The notes: generated by a model from the sequence alone, not told the origin. A DNA stretch of 33,648 bases from Stercoripulliclostridium_A sp963642145 (GCA_963642145.1 CAVIFU010000020.1:1-33648); one strand, 5' to 3'. Numbered from the stretch's first letter, positions 1-8,074 are shown. Numbers and translations are program-made.

Positions 1-29
1 GCTGTGGCGGCGGCTGTGGGGGCGTCTAA
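1..29 (+). CDS. Possible 3' end of a CDS with a Cys/Gly-rich tail (partial)
   Basis: The first bases read in frame 3 as CGGGCGGV followed by TAA at 27-29. Short Cys-Gly-Gly tails of this kind end several Firmicute proteins of unknown function, so this may be the last residues of a gene entering from the left. Frame 1 is also open, to a TAA at 49-51, and gives an Ala-rich tail. With so few codons neither reading can be proven. Confidence 0.3.
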
Positions 30-135
30 GCACGCTGCTTTACGCCGTTAAAAACGAAATATATTATAACCCTCTGTAAGACTATACGTAGTCAATTTAC
101 TCTTGTTCAATCGGTCCCCACCCACCACCCTAAGC

Positions 136-163
136 GGAGAGTAAAGAGTGGAGAGTGAAGAGT
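136..163. repeat. Tandem 14-nt direct repeat
   Basis: GGAGAGTAAAGAGT at 136-149 is followed directly by GGAGAGTGAAGAGT at 150-163, a 13 of 14 match. The purine-rich unit does not continue in phase, so this is a two-copy repeat. No function is suggested. Confidence 0.7.
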
Positions 164-244
164 CGAGTTTTTGTTTACACGGCTTAGATTTTTCAATATG
201 GTTTATGCTAAGCCACGAACGGGGAAAATTATGAGAAGAGGGGC

Positions 245-269
245 TTGGGGGACAAGAGCTGTCCCCCAA
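245..269. other. Perfect 10-bp hairpin, terminator-like
   Basis: TTGGGGGACA (245-254) pairs exactly with TGTCCCCCAA (260-269) around a 5-nt loop. It is followed by AT-rich sequence without a clean T run. It could terminate the gene entering from the left, or be a mobile palindromic repeat. Confidence 0.55.
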
Positions 270-290
270 TATATTATAATTTATCCTTTA

Positions 291-356
291 CCGCGGCACG
301 AAGTGACGTGTATATCACCGCGCGCAAGCGTGCATATCACGCGCCCACCGGGCGTG
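291..356. repeat. Row of three small GC hairpins joined by YATATCAC spacers
   Basis: CACGAAGTG (297-305), CGCGC-GCAA-GCGTG (near 319-332) and CGCGCCC-ACC-GGGCGTG (near 340-356) can each fold. The first two are followed by TATATCAC and CATATCAC. The repeated stem-plus-spacer layout suggests an intergenic repeat family. Assignment to a named family would need comparison with other loci of the same genome. Confidence 0.5.
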
Positions 357-421
357 TCTGTTCTGCTATACGCGGTTCGTAAGTTTAAGAGAGCGCTATT
401 GCCTAATAGATCGGCATTTTA

Positions 422-451
422 TTGACAAATAATGTGTCGGTATAGTAAAAT
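422..451 (+). promoter_or_regulatory. Sigma-A promoter of ung-nadE
   Basis: TTGACA (422-427), an 18-bp spacer, then TAAAAT (446-451). The predicted transcription start, about 7 nt past the -10 box, falls on or next to the ung ATG at 458, and there is no Shine-Dalgarno sequence. This predicts a leaderless mRNA. Confidence 0.7.
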
Positions 452-457
452 ACAAGT

Positions 458-1132
458 ATGGTTAATATCGGCAATGATTGGGATACTATACTCGCGCCCG
501 TATTCGAGAGCGACGGATACAAGAAGCTCCGCGCATTCCTTGCGGAAGAGTATCGCACGCGCACCGTATACCCCGATATGTACGATATCTTTAACGCGCT
601 CAAAGCTACCTCATACAAAGATGTCAAGGTAGTTATCCTCGGACAAGACCCGTACCACAACCCGGGCGAAGCGCACGGCATGTGCTTTTCCGTCAAGCCG
701 GGAGTCAAAGTTCCGCCGTCGTTAATGAACATTTACAAAGAGCTAAATGCGGATTTGGGTACCTATATTCCCAATAACGGTTACCTTGTAAGCTGGGCAG
801 AGCAAGGAGTGCTATTGCTCAACACAATACTTACCGTCCGCAAAAACGAACCTCTCTCGCACAAAAACAAGGGTTGGGAAAAGGTTACCGACGCCGTAAT
901 CACCGCGCTCAACGATAGGGAGGAACCGGTAATATTCCTACTTTGGGGAGCTCCGGCAAGAGCGAAGCAGGACCTGATAACCAACACGCGCCACATAATA
1001 TTGGAGGCGCCGCATCCGTCGCCGCTTTCGGCGCATTACGGATTTTTCGGATGCAGACATTTTTCACGCACGAATACCGCGCTCGTGAGGCTCGGCAAAG
1101 AGCCGATCGACTGGCAAATAAAAAACATATAG
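458..1132 (+). CDS. ung: Uracil-DNA glycosylase, family 1
   Basis: This enzyme removes uracil from DNA at the start of base excision repair. The 224-residue length is normal for family 1. The water-activating motif GQDPYH is near residues 62-67 and the DNA-intercalation motif HPSPLS is near 186-191. Both define the family. The ATG at 458 is the only start placed well relative to the promoter. It lacks a ribosome binding site and appears leaderless. The stop at 1130-1132 overlaps the Shine-Dalgarno sequence of nadE 11 nt downstream, so the two are co-transcribed. Confidence 0.97.
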   Translation: MVNIGNDWDTILAPVFESDGYKKLRAFLAEEYRTRTVYPDMYDIFNALKATSYKDVKVVILGQDPYHNPGEAHGMCFSVKPGVKVPPSLMNIYKELNADLGTYIPNNGYLVSWAEQGVLLLNTILTVRKNEPLSHKNKGWEKVTDAVITALNDREEPVIFLLWGAPARAKQDLITNTRHIILEAPHPSPLSAHYGFFGCRHFSRTNTALVRLGKEPIDWQIKNI

Positions 1133-1143
1133 GAGTAAATAAC

Positions 1144-1872
1144 ATGGATTTTGAAAAAGACATTATGGCTCGCGTAAAGTGGATTAGAGATTTACTCGGA
1201 GAAGCGGGCGCAAAAGGTGTGGTTTTGGGTATGAGCGGAGGCAAAGATTCCGCGCTTGTAGGCATACTTTGCCGCATGGCAACGCCCAACGTAACCGGCA
1301 TTATTATGCCGTGCGAATCCAAACGCAACTATAACGAAGACAAGGTTGACGCACTGCAATTGTGCGATAAATTCGACATTAAGGCGCTGGAAGTGGATTT
1401 GACTCCCGTCAAGCAAAGTTTCAGGGAAGTGCTTGCGGACTTAGACGAGAACCAAAATCCCATGGCGTACGCCAATATCAACCCTCGTTTGCGCATGATA
1501 ACGCTGTATAACTACGCTCAGCGCAAAGGTTACCTCGTCGCCGGTACCGGCAATAAGAGTGAAGCGACCATGGGTTACTTTACCAAATGGGGTGACGGCG
1601 CATACGATTTCAACCCGATAGGGGACCTTACGGTTGAAGAGATATACAAGCTGTTGCGTTATCTCGAATGCCCGGTATCCATCATCGACAAAGCACCCTC
1701 AGCCGCTTTGTTCGAAGGTCAAACGGACGAAAAGGAGATGGGACTCACTTATGCCGAACTCGACAAATACATCCTTACCGGCGAAGCCACTCCGGAAGTA
1801 AGAAAGAAGATAGAAACGGCAAATCGCCGTTCCGAGCACAAAAAGACTCTCGGACGCGTATATCCCAAATAA
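1144..1872 (+). CDS. nadE: NAD+ synthetase, ammonia-dependent
   Basis: It catalyses the last step of NAD synthesis: nicotinate adenine dinucleotide is adenylated by ATP and amidated with ammonia. The 242-residue protein has the PP-loop SGGKDS near residues 34-39 and the conserved stretch GTGNKSE with downstream FTKWGDG. There is no glutaminase (nitrilase) domain, so free ammonia is the expected donor. The frame stays open upstream inside ung, but the ATG at 1144 has an AGGAG at the right distance and starts where NadE homologues start. It shares the ung transcript and is followed by a hairpin terminator. Confidence 0.95.
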   Translation: MDFEKDIMARVKWIRDLLGEAGAKGVVLGMSGGKDSALVGILCRMATPNVTGIIMPCESKRNYNEDKVDALQLCDKFDIKALEVDLTPVKQSFREVLADLDENQNPMAYANINPRLRMITLYNYAQRKGYLVAGTGNKSEATMGYFTKWGDGAYDFNPIGDLTVEEIYKLLRYLECPVSIIDKAPSAALFEGQTDEKEMGLTYAELDKYILTGEATPEVRKKIETANRRSEHKKTLGRVYPK

Positions 1873-1885
1873 ACGACATTCAAGT

Positions 1886-1917
1886 AGCGGCGAGGCAATC
1901 CTCGCCGCTTATCTTTA
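1886..1917 (+). terminator. Terminator-like hairpin after nadE
   Basis: AGCGGCGAGG (1886-1895) pairs with CCTCGCCGCT (1900-1909) around a CAAT loop and is followed by TATCTTTAT, a weak T-rich tail. It lies 14 nt after the nadE stop. Confidence 0.65.
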
Positions 1918-1993
1918 TGTACCTATCGGGCGTAGCGCCGTTAGATCGAGCAACCCGAATTCCGCGCGATTTTTAAGCGCGGTACGCCGAAAA

Positions 1994-2024
1994 TTGCGTT
2001 TAGATATATCATTTTTGATATAAT
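1994..2024 (+). promoter_or_regulatory. Candidate distal promoter of the hydrogenase operon
   Basis: TTGCGT (1994-1999) and a consensus TATAAT (2019-2024) are separated by 19 bp, longer than ideal. TG one base before the -10 box (TGATATAAT) makes it an extended -10 promoter, which would tolerate the spacing. Confidence 0.45.
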
Positions 2025-2080
2025 ACACTGTAAAATATTTATAAAATCATTAAATAGTATTCCCATTTTGCGCGCACTTA

Positions 2081-2089
2081 TGTTATAAT
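2081..2089 (+). promoter_or_regulatory. Extended -10 promoter of the hydrogenase operon
   Basis: TGTTATAAT (2081-2089) is a perfect extended -10 element with no recognisable -35 at 17 bp. Transcription would begin near 2096 and leave a leader of about 37 nt before the hydC start at 2133. Confidence 0.55.
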
Positions 2090-2132
2090 GTATCTTGTGC
2101 ATAGCACTAAATCATCATTCTTTGGAGGAATC

Positions 2133-2630
2133 ATGGCAAAGATTAAATTAACCAAGGTCGCATTTGCCGGAACCCCCGAGCAGGCGGCTCGTCTTGACGC
2201 AAAACTTGCGGAGCTCAAAACCTTGCCGGGCGGACTTATGCCGGCGTTACAAGCTGCGCAAGAAATTTACGGTTATCTGCCCATCGAAGTACAAGAAAAG
2301 ATAGCCGACGTTCTCGGCGTGTCTTTGGAGGAAGTATTCGGCGTAGCCACGTTCTATTCGCAGTTCACTCTCAATCCGCGCGGTAAGTTTGAATTCGCGG
2401 TTTGTCTCGGAACGGCGTGTTACGTCAAAGGTTCTGGCGACATAGTCAACGCGCTCAAAACCAAACTCGGTATCGAGGCGGGCGAATGCACCCAAGACGG
2501 CACTATAAGCCTTGCGGAAACTCGTTGCATCGGTTGTTGCGGACTCGCTCCCGTTATGACGGTCAATTCCAACGTGTACGGCAAGCTTACCACAAATCAG
2601 CTTGACGCCATCATCAAGCAATACATTTAG
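2133..2630 (+). CDS. hydC: Bifurcating [FeFe] hydrogenase, NuoE-like [2Fe-2S] subunit
   Basis: This is the small thioredoxin-fold iron-sulfur subunit of an NAD(P)-linked hydrogenase, homologous to NuoE of complex I. It has 165 residues, the family's usual size. Ligands of the [2Fe-2S] cluster are C91, C96, C132 and C136 in the spacing Cx4C and Cx3C. The frame is open upstream, but the ATG at 2133 follows GGAGG at a good distance. It is first in the operon; hydB starts 40 nt after its stop. With hydB and hydA it forms the HydABC set known from Thermotoga and acetogens, which couples NADH and ferredoxin oxidation to H2 formation. The exact cofactor (NADH or NADPH) cannot be read from the sequence. 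Confidence 0.92.
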   Translation: MAKIKLTKVAFAGTPEQAARLDAKLAELKTLPGGLMPALQAAQEIYGYLPIEVQEKIADVLGVSLEEVFGVATFYSQFTLNPRGKFEFAVCLGTACYVKGSGDIVNALKTKLGIEAGECTQDGTISLAETRCIGCCGLAPVMTVNSNVYGKLTTNQLDAIIKQYI

Positions 2631-2670
2631 AGCTTGATCGCACATAAGTAAAAACGGAGGTACATATTAA

Positions 2671-4557
2671 ATGAAGTCGATTGCCGACATCAATGCTATA
2701 AGAGAGGAAATGCGGGCTCATATTTCCAACCGTGATTCCTTAGGAGTTCTCCAATCGGACTCCAAGTACAAAAAGACGGTTTTGGTCTGCGGCGGAACGG
2801 GATGCCATTCCAACCACAGCTCGGAAATCTACGATGAGTTTGAAGAAAGACTAAAAGAGAATAATATAGAAAACGACGTATTATTGGTCAAGACGGGCTG
2901 CTTCGGTCTATGCGCGGTAGGTCCCATCGTTATCGTCTATCCGGAAGGCGCGTTTTACAGTTGCGTCAAGGTAAGCGATGTTGCCGATATCGTTTCGGAG
3001 CACCTTGTAGGCGGTGTGCCGGTAGAAAGGTTGCTATACAGGGATCACAAGACGGACGCCATAGTTCACTCTTTGGGCGAGAGCAATTTCTACCATAGAC
3101 AAACGCGCGTCGCGCTTCGCAACTGCGGCAGAATCAATCCCGAGAACATAGACGAATACATTGCGTTTGACGGTTACCAAGCTTTGATCAAAGTTTTGGA
3201 AACCATGCAACCGCAAGAGGTAATAGACCTTATCAAGGCAAGCGGACTGCGTGGCAGAGGCGGCGCGGGCTTCCCCACCGGACTCAAATGGCAATTCTGC
3301 CGTAACGCTACTCCGGACGAAACAGGCCTCAAATACATCTGCTGCAACGCGGACGAAGGCGACCCCGGCGCGTTCATGGACAGAAGTATCTTAGAGGGCG
3401 ATCCGCATGCCGTTATAGAGGCAATGGTTATAGGCGCGTACGCCATAGGCGCAAGGGAAGGCTACATTTATGTTCGCGCGGAGTATCCCATTGCGGTACA
3501 AAGAATGAGAATAGCCATCGCGCAAGCCAAGGAATACGGCTTGCTCGGTAAAAATATACTCGGCAAAGGTTTTGATTTCGAACTCGGCATCCGTTTGGGA
3601 TCCGGCGCGTTCGTTTGCGGTGAGGAAACCGCTCTCATGACCTCTATCGAGGGCAAGCGCGGCGAGCCGCGTCCGCGTCCTCCGTTCCCGGCGAACAAGG
3701 GCTTGTTCGGCAAACCGACGGTGCTCAACAACGTTGAAACTTACGCAAACATTGCTCAAATTATCCTCAAAGGACCGGAATGGTTCGCGTCCATGGGCAC
3801 GGAGAAGAGCAAGGGCACCAAAGTTTTTGCTCTCGGCGGTAAGATCGTCAATACCGGACTTGTCGAGATTCCTATGGGAACGACGCTCCGCACCGTTATA
3901 GAAGATATCGGCGGCGGCATACCCAACGGCAAGAAGTTCAAGGCGGCGCAAACGGGCGGACCTTCCGGCGGTTGCATCCCCGCGGAACACTTTGACGTAC
4001 CCATCGATTACGAAAACCTCGGCGCAATAGGCTCCATCATGGGATCCGGCGGACTCATCGTCATGGACGAGGACAACTGCATGGTCGATATCGCCAAATT
4101 CTTCTTGGAGTTTACAAAGGACGAGAGTTGCGGCAAGTGCACTCCGTGCCGTATAGGAACGACGAGGCTTTTGGAGTACCTCAACAAGATAACTTCAGGC
4201 AAAGCCACCCTCCAAGACTTGGATGAGATGGAAAAGCTTTGTTATTACATCAAAGATAACGCTCTTTGCGGACTCGGACAAACCGCTCCGAACCCAGTAC
4301 TGTCTACTCTCCGCTACTTCCGTGACGAGTACATTGCTCACATCGTAGAGAAGAGATGCCCCGCCGGCGTATGTAAAGCGCTCCTATCTTATCAAATCAC
4401 CGATGCATGTAAAGGTTGCACGCTTTGCGCGCGTAACTGCCCCGTCAACGCCATCAGCGGCGCGGTAAGGCAATTGCACACCATAGACCAGAGCAAGTGC
4501 ATCAAGTGCGGAGTTTGCATGAACAACTGCAAATTCCACGCCATCGTCAAGAAATAG
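2671..4557 (+). CDS. hydB: Bifurcating [FeFe] hydrogenase, NuoF-like FMN/NAD(H) subunit
   Basis: This 628-residue protein is the flavin subunit where electron bifurcation is thought to occur. Domains in order: an N-terminal thioredoxin-like [2Fe-2S] domain with C40, C45, C77 and C81; the NuoF core with the FMN/NADH loop GRGGAGFP (about 195-202); a [4Fe-4S] site with C487, C490, C493 and C533; and a C-terminal two-cluster ferredoxin domain with C580/C583/C586/C590 and C610/C613/C616/C620. This exact domain order marks HydB/HndC-type subunits and separates them from respiratory NuoF, which lacks both end domains. The ATG at 2671 has GGAGGT about 9 nt upstream. hydA starts 12 nt after its stop. 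Confidence 0.95.
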   Translation: MKSIADINAIREEMRAHISNRDSLGVLQSDSKYKKTVLVCGGTGCHSNHSSEIYDEFEERLKENNIENDVLLVKTGCFGLCAVGPIVIVYPEGAFYSCVKVSDVADIVSEHLVGGVPVERLLYRDHKTDAIVHSLGESNFYHRQTRVALRNCGRINPENIDEYIAFDGYQALIKVLETMQPQEVIDLIKASGLRGRGGAGFPTGLKWQFCRNATPDETGLKYICCNADEGDPGAFMDRSILEGDPHAVIEAMVIGAYAIGAREGYIYVRAEYPIAVQRMRIAIAQAKEYGLLGKNILGKGFDFELGIRLGSGAFVCGEETALMTSIEGKRGEPRPRPPFPANKGLFGKPTVLNNVETYANIAQIILKGPEWFASMGTEKSKGTKVFALGGKIVNTGLVEIPMGTTLRTVIEDIGGGIPNGKKFKAAQTGGPSGGCIPAEHFDVPIDYENLGAIGSIMGSGGLIVMDEDNCMVDIAKFFLEFTKDESCGKCTPCRIGTTRLLEYLNKITSGKATLQDLDEMEKLCYYIKDNALCGLGQTAPNPVLSTLRYFRDEYIAHIVEKRCPAGVCKALLSYQITDACKGCTLCARNCPVNAISGAVRQLHTIDQSKCIKCGVCMNNCKFHAIVKK

Positions 4558-4569
4558 GAGGACACGATA

Positions 4570-6318
4570 ATGGAAGAAGTCAAAATGGTTAACTTAAAGA
4601 TAAACGATAAAGACGTGACCGTTCCCGAGGGGACAACTATTCTCGACGCAGCCAAATCCGTAGGTATCAGGATACCCACATTATGCTACCTTCGCGATAT
4701 CAACGCCATAGGCGCATGTCGTGTATGCGTGGTTGAAGTCAAGAAGGCAAGAACGCTTGTCGCCGCTTGCGTATATCCCGTAAACGAGGGGATGGAAGTC
4801 TATACCAACACCAAGCGCGTGCTCGATGCTCGTCGTACCACCGTAGAGCTCATACTTTCGGACCACGACCAAAACTGCCTGTCCTGCGTACGCAACAGGA
4901 ATTGCGAACTCCAACGCCTTGCAGAGGAATTGCATTGCGACAGCCATCGCTTTGGCGGCGCGAAGAACAGTTTCGGCTTGGACACCACCACTCCTTACAT
5001 TGTCAGGGACAACAACAAGTGCGTGCTTTGCCGTCGTTGCGTAGCCGCTTGCCGTAATTACCAAGGCATTGCGGTTATCGGACCCAACGCTCGCGGATTC
5101 GATACTCACATCGGTTGCGCGTTCGAGAAGGATCTTGCCGACGTTCCGTGCGTAGGCTGCGGACAATGTATAGCCGCCTGCCCCGTAGGCGCGTTGCATG
5201 AGCGTGAGGAAATCGACGACGTACTTACGGCTCTAGCGGATCACTCCAAGCACGTAGTAGTTGCCACCGCTCCCGCGGTAAGAGTAGGACTCGGCGAGGA
5301 ATTCGGCTATCCCATAGGCACCAACGTAGAGGGCAAGATGATCTCGGCTCTCCGCAAGATCGGTTTCAAAGAAGTATTCGACGTAGACTTTGCCGCAGAC
5401 CTTACCATAATGGAAGAAGGCACGGAGTTCTTGGGACGTTTGAAACACGGCGGCACTTTGCCGATGATGACGAGCTGTTCTCCCGCTTGGATCAAGTACG
5501 TGGAGCATAATTATCCCGAACTCATACCCAACCTGTCCACCTGCAAATCTCCCCAACAAATGTTCGGCGCGGTATGCAAGACTTACTATGCCGAAAAACT
5601 CGGCATCGATCCCAAAGACATCGTCGTTGTATCGGTCATGCCCTGCACCGCCAAGAAGTTTGAGAAGGGTCGTCCGGATCAATCCGCGGCAGGCGTTCCG
5701 GATATAGATATCACCATCACCACAAGGGAGCTTGCAAGGCTCATCAAGAGGGAAGGCATTATCTTTGAAGAACTCGAAGACGGCGCGTTCGACGCACCTC
5801 TCGGCATTGCTACCGGCGCGGGACTTATATTCGGCGTAACAGGCGGCGTTATGGAAGCGGCACTGCGTACGGTTGCCGACGTAGTGGAAGGCAAGAGTTT
5901 GGAAAACATCGATTATCACGAAGTGCGCGGAACCAAGGGCATCAAGGAAGCGACCGTTACCCTTGCCGGCAAAGAGATCAAAGTCGCCGTCGCAAGCGGA
6001 CTTGCAAATGCCAAAATCCTCATGGAAAAGGTCAAGAACGGCGAAGCCGACTATCACTTTATCGAGATAATGAGCTGCCCGGGCGGTTGCGTAAACGGCG
6101 GCGGACAACCTATCAAGAGCGGTTACGAGCGCAATTACGTCGACATTAAGGCGCTCCGCGGCAATGCAATTTACACTGCAGACGCCAAGATGACCATCCG
6201 CAAGAGCCATGAAAATCCCGTTATCAAGGAACTCTACGAAACTTACCTCGGCGAGCCCAACGGACACAAGGCTCACGAGATCCTGCATACGTCCTACGTT
6301 GCAAGGAAGAAGTATTAA
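4570..6318 (+). CDS. hydA: [FeFe] hydrogenase catalytic subunit
   Basis: This is the H2-forming or H2-oxidising subunit, 582 residues. It has an N-terminal plant-type [2Fe-2S] domain (C39, C50, C53, C67), a His-ligated [4Fe-4S] site (H99, C103, C106, C112), two ferredoxin clusters (C151/C154/C157/C161 and C194/C197/C200/C204), the H-cluster domain and the small-subunit-like C-terminus. H-cluster motifs are L1 at 301-307, L2 MPCTAKKFE at 357-365 and L3 starting at E499 with C503 and C507. L1 reads TSCSPAW instead of the textbook TSCCPxW, so Ser304 sits where Clostridium pasteurianum CpI has a cluster ligand. The start at 4570 has AGGAGG 8 nt upstream; ATG 4585 is an alternative. Soluble and cytoplasmic, with no Tat signal. 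Maturases HydE, HydF and HydG are not in the window. Confidence 0.95.
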   Translation: MEEVKMVNLKINDKDVTVPEGTTILDAAKSVGIRIPTLCYLRDINAIGACRVCVVEVKKARTLVAACVYPVNEGMEVYTNTKRVLDARRTTVELILSDHDQNCLSCVRNRNCELQRLAEELHCDSHRFGGAKNSFGLDTTTPYIVRDNNKCVLCRRCVAACRNYQGIAVIGPNARGFDTHIGCAFEKDLADVPCVGCGQCIAACPVGALHEREEIDDVLTALADHSKHVVVATAPAVRVGLGEEFGYPIGTNVEGKMISALRKIGFKEVFDVDFAADLTIMEEGTEFLGRLKHGGTLPMMTSCSPAWIKYVEHNYPELIPNLSTCKSPQQMFGAVCKTYYAEKLGIDPKDIVVVSVMPCTAKKFEKGRPDQSAAGVPDIDITITTRELARLIKREGIIFEELEDGAFDAPLGIATGAGLIFGVTGGVMEAALRTVADVVEGKSLENIDYHEVRGTKGIKEATVTLAGKEIKVAVASGLANAKILMEKVKNGEADYHFIEIMSCPGGCVNGGGQPIKSGYERNYVDIKALRGNAIYTADAKMTIRKSHENPVIKELYETYLGEPNGHKAHEILHTSYVARKKY

Positions 6319-6326
6319 AAACATGT

Positions 6327-6353
6327 GAGCGCGACTGCAGTGCAGTCGCGCTC
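6327..6353. other. Perfect 13-bp intercistronic hairpin
   Basis: GAGCGCGACTGCA and its exact complement flank a single central base, right after hydA. No T run follows on the plus strand, so it is not a standard terminator. It may protect the hydABC transcript from 3' exonucleases or reduce read-through into the two genes downstream. Confidence 0.7.
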
Positions 6354-6365
6354 TACCCAAAAAAG

Positions 6366-7391
6366 ATGCAAGACAACAACCAAAACAATAATCAAAACAA
6401 CAACCCGAACAATACGCCTAACGGCAATCGGAACAATAATCCGAACAAACGCAAGTTCAATAACAAGAAAAAGAAGAGTTATTTGGACGAAAGTTATGTT
6501 CCGCCGTATCCCGCTCAAACCCTCGGTCAATCCGTAGGCACCCTCAAACTGTCCGACGCGGTAGAAACCAAGCTTGTCGGCGCCGGTCTCAACACCATAT
6601 ACGATATAGTCAGGAGGGAAGACAAGGATTTTTATCGCATTCCCACCTTTGATAAGCGTAATTTGGGAGAATTAAAGAACGCTTTGAACGCTAAACGCTT
6701 GCGTTTGAAGCCCCCGGCGGTACAGGAAAGCAAGCCGTCCTCCACAGAAGGGGAAGCCAAAGCTCCGCGCAAGGAAGTCGCCAAGAAGGAGCGCGTCGCT
6801 CCCAATAACGCAGAAGGCAAAGAGCAACCCAACAAAGGAAATAACCGCGTAAACAATCGCGAAAATAAAAACGAAAAGAAGCAAAAACAGTCGCCCAAGG
6901 ACAACAAACGCATTTGGAATCCGGACGGAATAAGCGAAAAACGCACCAAAGAGGAACGCGCAAAACTCCGTCCCAAGAGAGTGGAAATCCCGACTCCCGT
7001 AGATAAATACGTCAAAATCAACAAGAACGGCAAATGGGGATTTGCCACACGCGACGGCAAAGAGGTAATTACTCCCGAATACGACGACGTATTCATGTTC
7101 AAAGACGAACTTTGCTGCGTGGAAAAGGACGCTCACTTCGGCTTTATCGATAGGCAAGGCAACGTAGTTATTCCCATAATATACGATACCGCCGTAAGTT
7201 TCAGCGAAGGATACGCGTGCGTATACAAAGGCGAAAATTGCGGATATATAGATAAAGAGAACAACGTCGTCGTGCCTTTCATTTACGACGCCGGCACGTA
7301 CGTCACAGACGGCGGATGCAGGGTCAAACGGCTCGGCAAATGGGGCGAACTCAAAATATCCGATCCCGACGAGGTAAGATGGATAATCTAA
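6366..7391 (+). CDS. WG-repeat protein with an RNA polymerase alpha-CTD-like domain
   Basis: The function is not known. The 341 residues fall into four parts. 1-40 is an Asn-rich low-complexity tail ending in Lys. About 50-115 resembles the helix-hairpin-helix C-terminal domain of RNA polymerase alpha (LSDAVETKLVGAGLNTIYDI, then RNLGELKNAL). 116-210 is a charged, disordered Lys/Asn-rich linker. About 212-335 contains WG/KWGF-type beta repeats (KWGFATRDG, FGFIDRQGN, CGYIDKENN, KWGELK). There is no signal peptide or membrane segment. The ATG at 6366 has no ribosome binding site and follows the hairpin after hydA. Its last 13 nt overlap the next gene. The alpha-CTD-like part suggests nucleic-acid or transcription-factor contact, which is inference. 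Confidence 0.8.
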   Translation: MQDNNQNNNQNNNPNNTPNGNRNNNPNKRKFNNKKKKSYLDESYVPPYPAQTLGQSVGTLKLSDAVETKLVGAGLNTIYDIVRREDKDFYRIPTFDKRNLGELKNALNAKRLRLKPPAVQESKPSSTEGEAKAPRKEVAKKERVAPNNAEGKEQPNKGNNRVNNRENKNEKKQKQSPKDNKRIWNPDGISEKRTKEERAKLRPKRVEIPTPVDKYVKINKNGKWGFATRDGKEVITPEYDDVFMFKDELCCVEKDAHFGFIDRQGNVVIPIIYDTAVSFSEGYACVYKGENCGYIDKENNVVVPFIYDAGTYVTDGGCRVKRLGKWGELKISDPDEVRWII

Positions 7392-8014
7392 GGGCAAAAA
7401 AGCTTATAGTATGTATTTTGGTAGCGCTTGCCTGCCTTACGGTTTTTGTACCGATAGGCACCGCTTATGCGAGCGCGCCCAAAACGTACGCCCTTCACAA
7501 CGGAACGCCGGTATACTCCGATACCACTCTTACGGTAGTGACGGCGCGCCTGAAACAGAACCAAGAAGTCACTGTCGAACAAGAAGTCACGATAGGGGAT
7601 AATAACTACTATCTCATTACCGCAGACGGCGTCAGAGGGTACGTCAACGCTCTTTACATTTATAGAGGTGCGGACGCGCCGACATACACCGTATCCGCGC
7701 AAAAAATCATTTCCGACAAAGTAGGGCGCCCCGTCAATGTTTACGCCGCTCCGGACGCCTCTTCACAGGTGATAGAAGAGATAACGGACGGCACGCAAGT
7801 CAACGTCATAAATACAGATACCGATTTTTATATAATCGTTTTGGAAGACAAAACGGGTTACGTCAGCAAAAGTAACGTAACGGAGGGACTTTCTCGCAAC
7901 CAAACGGTCGCGCTCATAGTCGGCGTAGTTACCGTTGCCGCGGTTATCGCCATTTTGGCATTGCTTTACTACCGCCGCAACAAAGAACATTTTTCAAGAA
8001 AGAAATCGCAATAA
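7379..8014 (+). CDS. Membrane-anchored protein with two SH3-like domains
   Basis: A 211-residue predicted extracytoplasmic protein. Residues 1-32 look like a signal peptide (KK, then a long hydrophobic run, then AYA-SA). Two bacterial SH3-like regions follow (about 40-100 and 115-170), each with the alternating pattern of SH3b folds (GYVNALYI, GYVSKSNV). A C-terminal transmembrane helix (about 176-200) is followed by YYRRNKEHFSRKK, a basic cytoplasmic tail. Such proteins often bind cell wall. The ATG at 7379 is preferred because GAGG lies just upstream and the signal peptide begins there. It overlaps the WG-repeat gene by 13 nt, so the two are probably translated together. No catalytic domain is seen. 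Confidence 0.8.
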   Translation: MDNLRAKKLIVCILVALACLTVFVPIGTAYASAPKTYALHNGTPVYSDTTLTVVTARLKQNQEVTVEQEVTIGDNNYYLITADGVRGYVNALYIYRGADAPTYTVSAQKIISDKVGRPVNVYAAPDASSQVIEEITDGTQVNVINTDTDFYIIVLEDKTGYVSKSNVTEGLSRNQTVALIVGVVTVAAVIAILALLYYRRNKEHFSRKKSQ

Positions 8015-8037
8015 CAACAAACTTTATTCTATGGAAA

Positions 8038-8070
8038 AGAGCTGTCAAGAACTTTTTTCTTAACAGCTCT
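8038..8070 (-). terminator. Terminator of rpsT-tRNA-Pro, probably bidirectional
   Basis: AGAGCTGT-C-AAGAA pairs with TTCTT-A-ACAGCTCT with one mismatch and a 5-nt loop. On the minus strand it is followed by TTTTCC, so it ends the tRNA-Pro transcript 5 nt after the CCA end. It also lies 24 nt after the SH3 gene and may stop the plus-strand operon. Confidence 0.75.
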
Positions 8071-8074
8071 AATT

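Larger units (their letters stand above)
30..421. other. Gene-free stretch with repeats and hairpins
   Basis: I see no credible gene between the possible CDS tail and the ung promoter. The short open frames here have no ribosome binding site and no recognisable product. The stretch holds a 14-nt tandem repeat (136-163), a strong hairpin (245-269) and a row of three small GC-rich hairpins (291-356). It looks like an intergenic repeat zone. Confidence 0.6.

Noticed and set aside
92..105. 14-nt repeat TCAATTTACTCTTG shared with 10173-10186
   Set aside because: A few matches of this length are expected by chance in a window this size, and the contexts differ.
5233..6360. 375-codon open frame on the minus strand
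   Set aside because: Antisense to hydA, whose product has clear motifs. No start signals.
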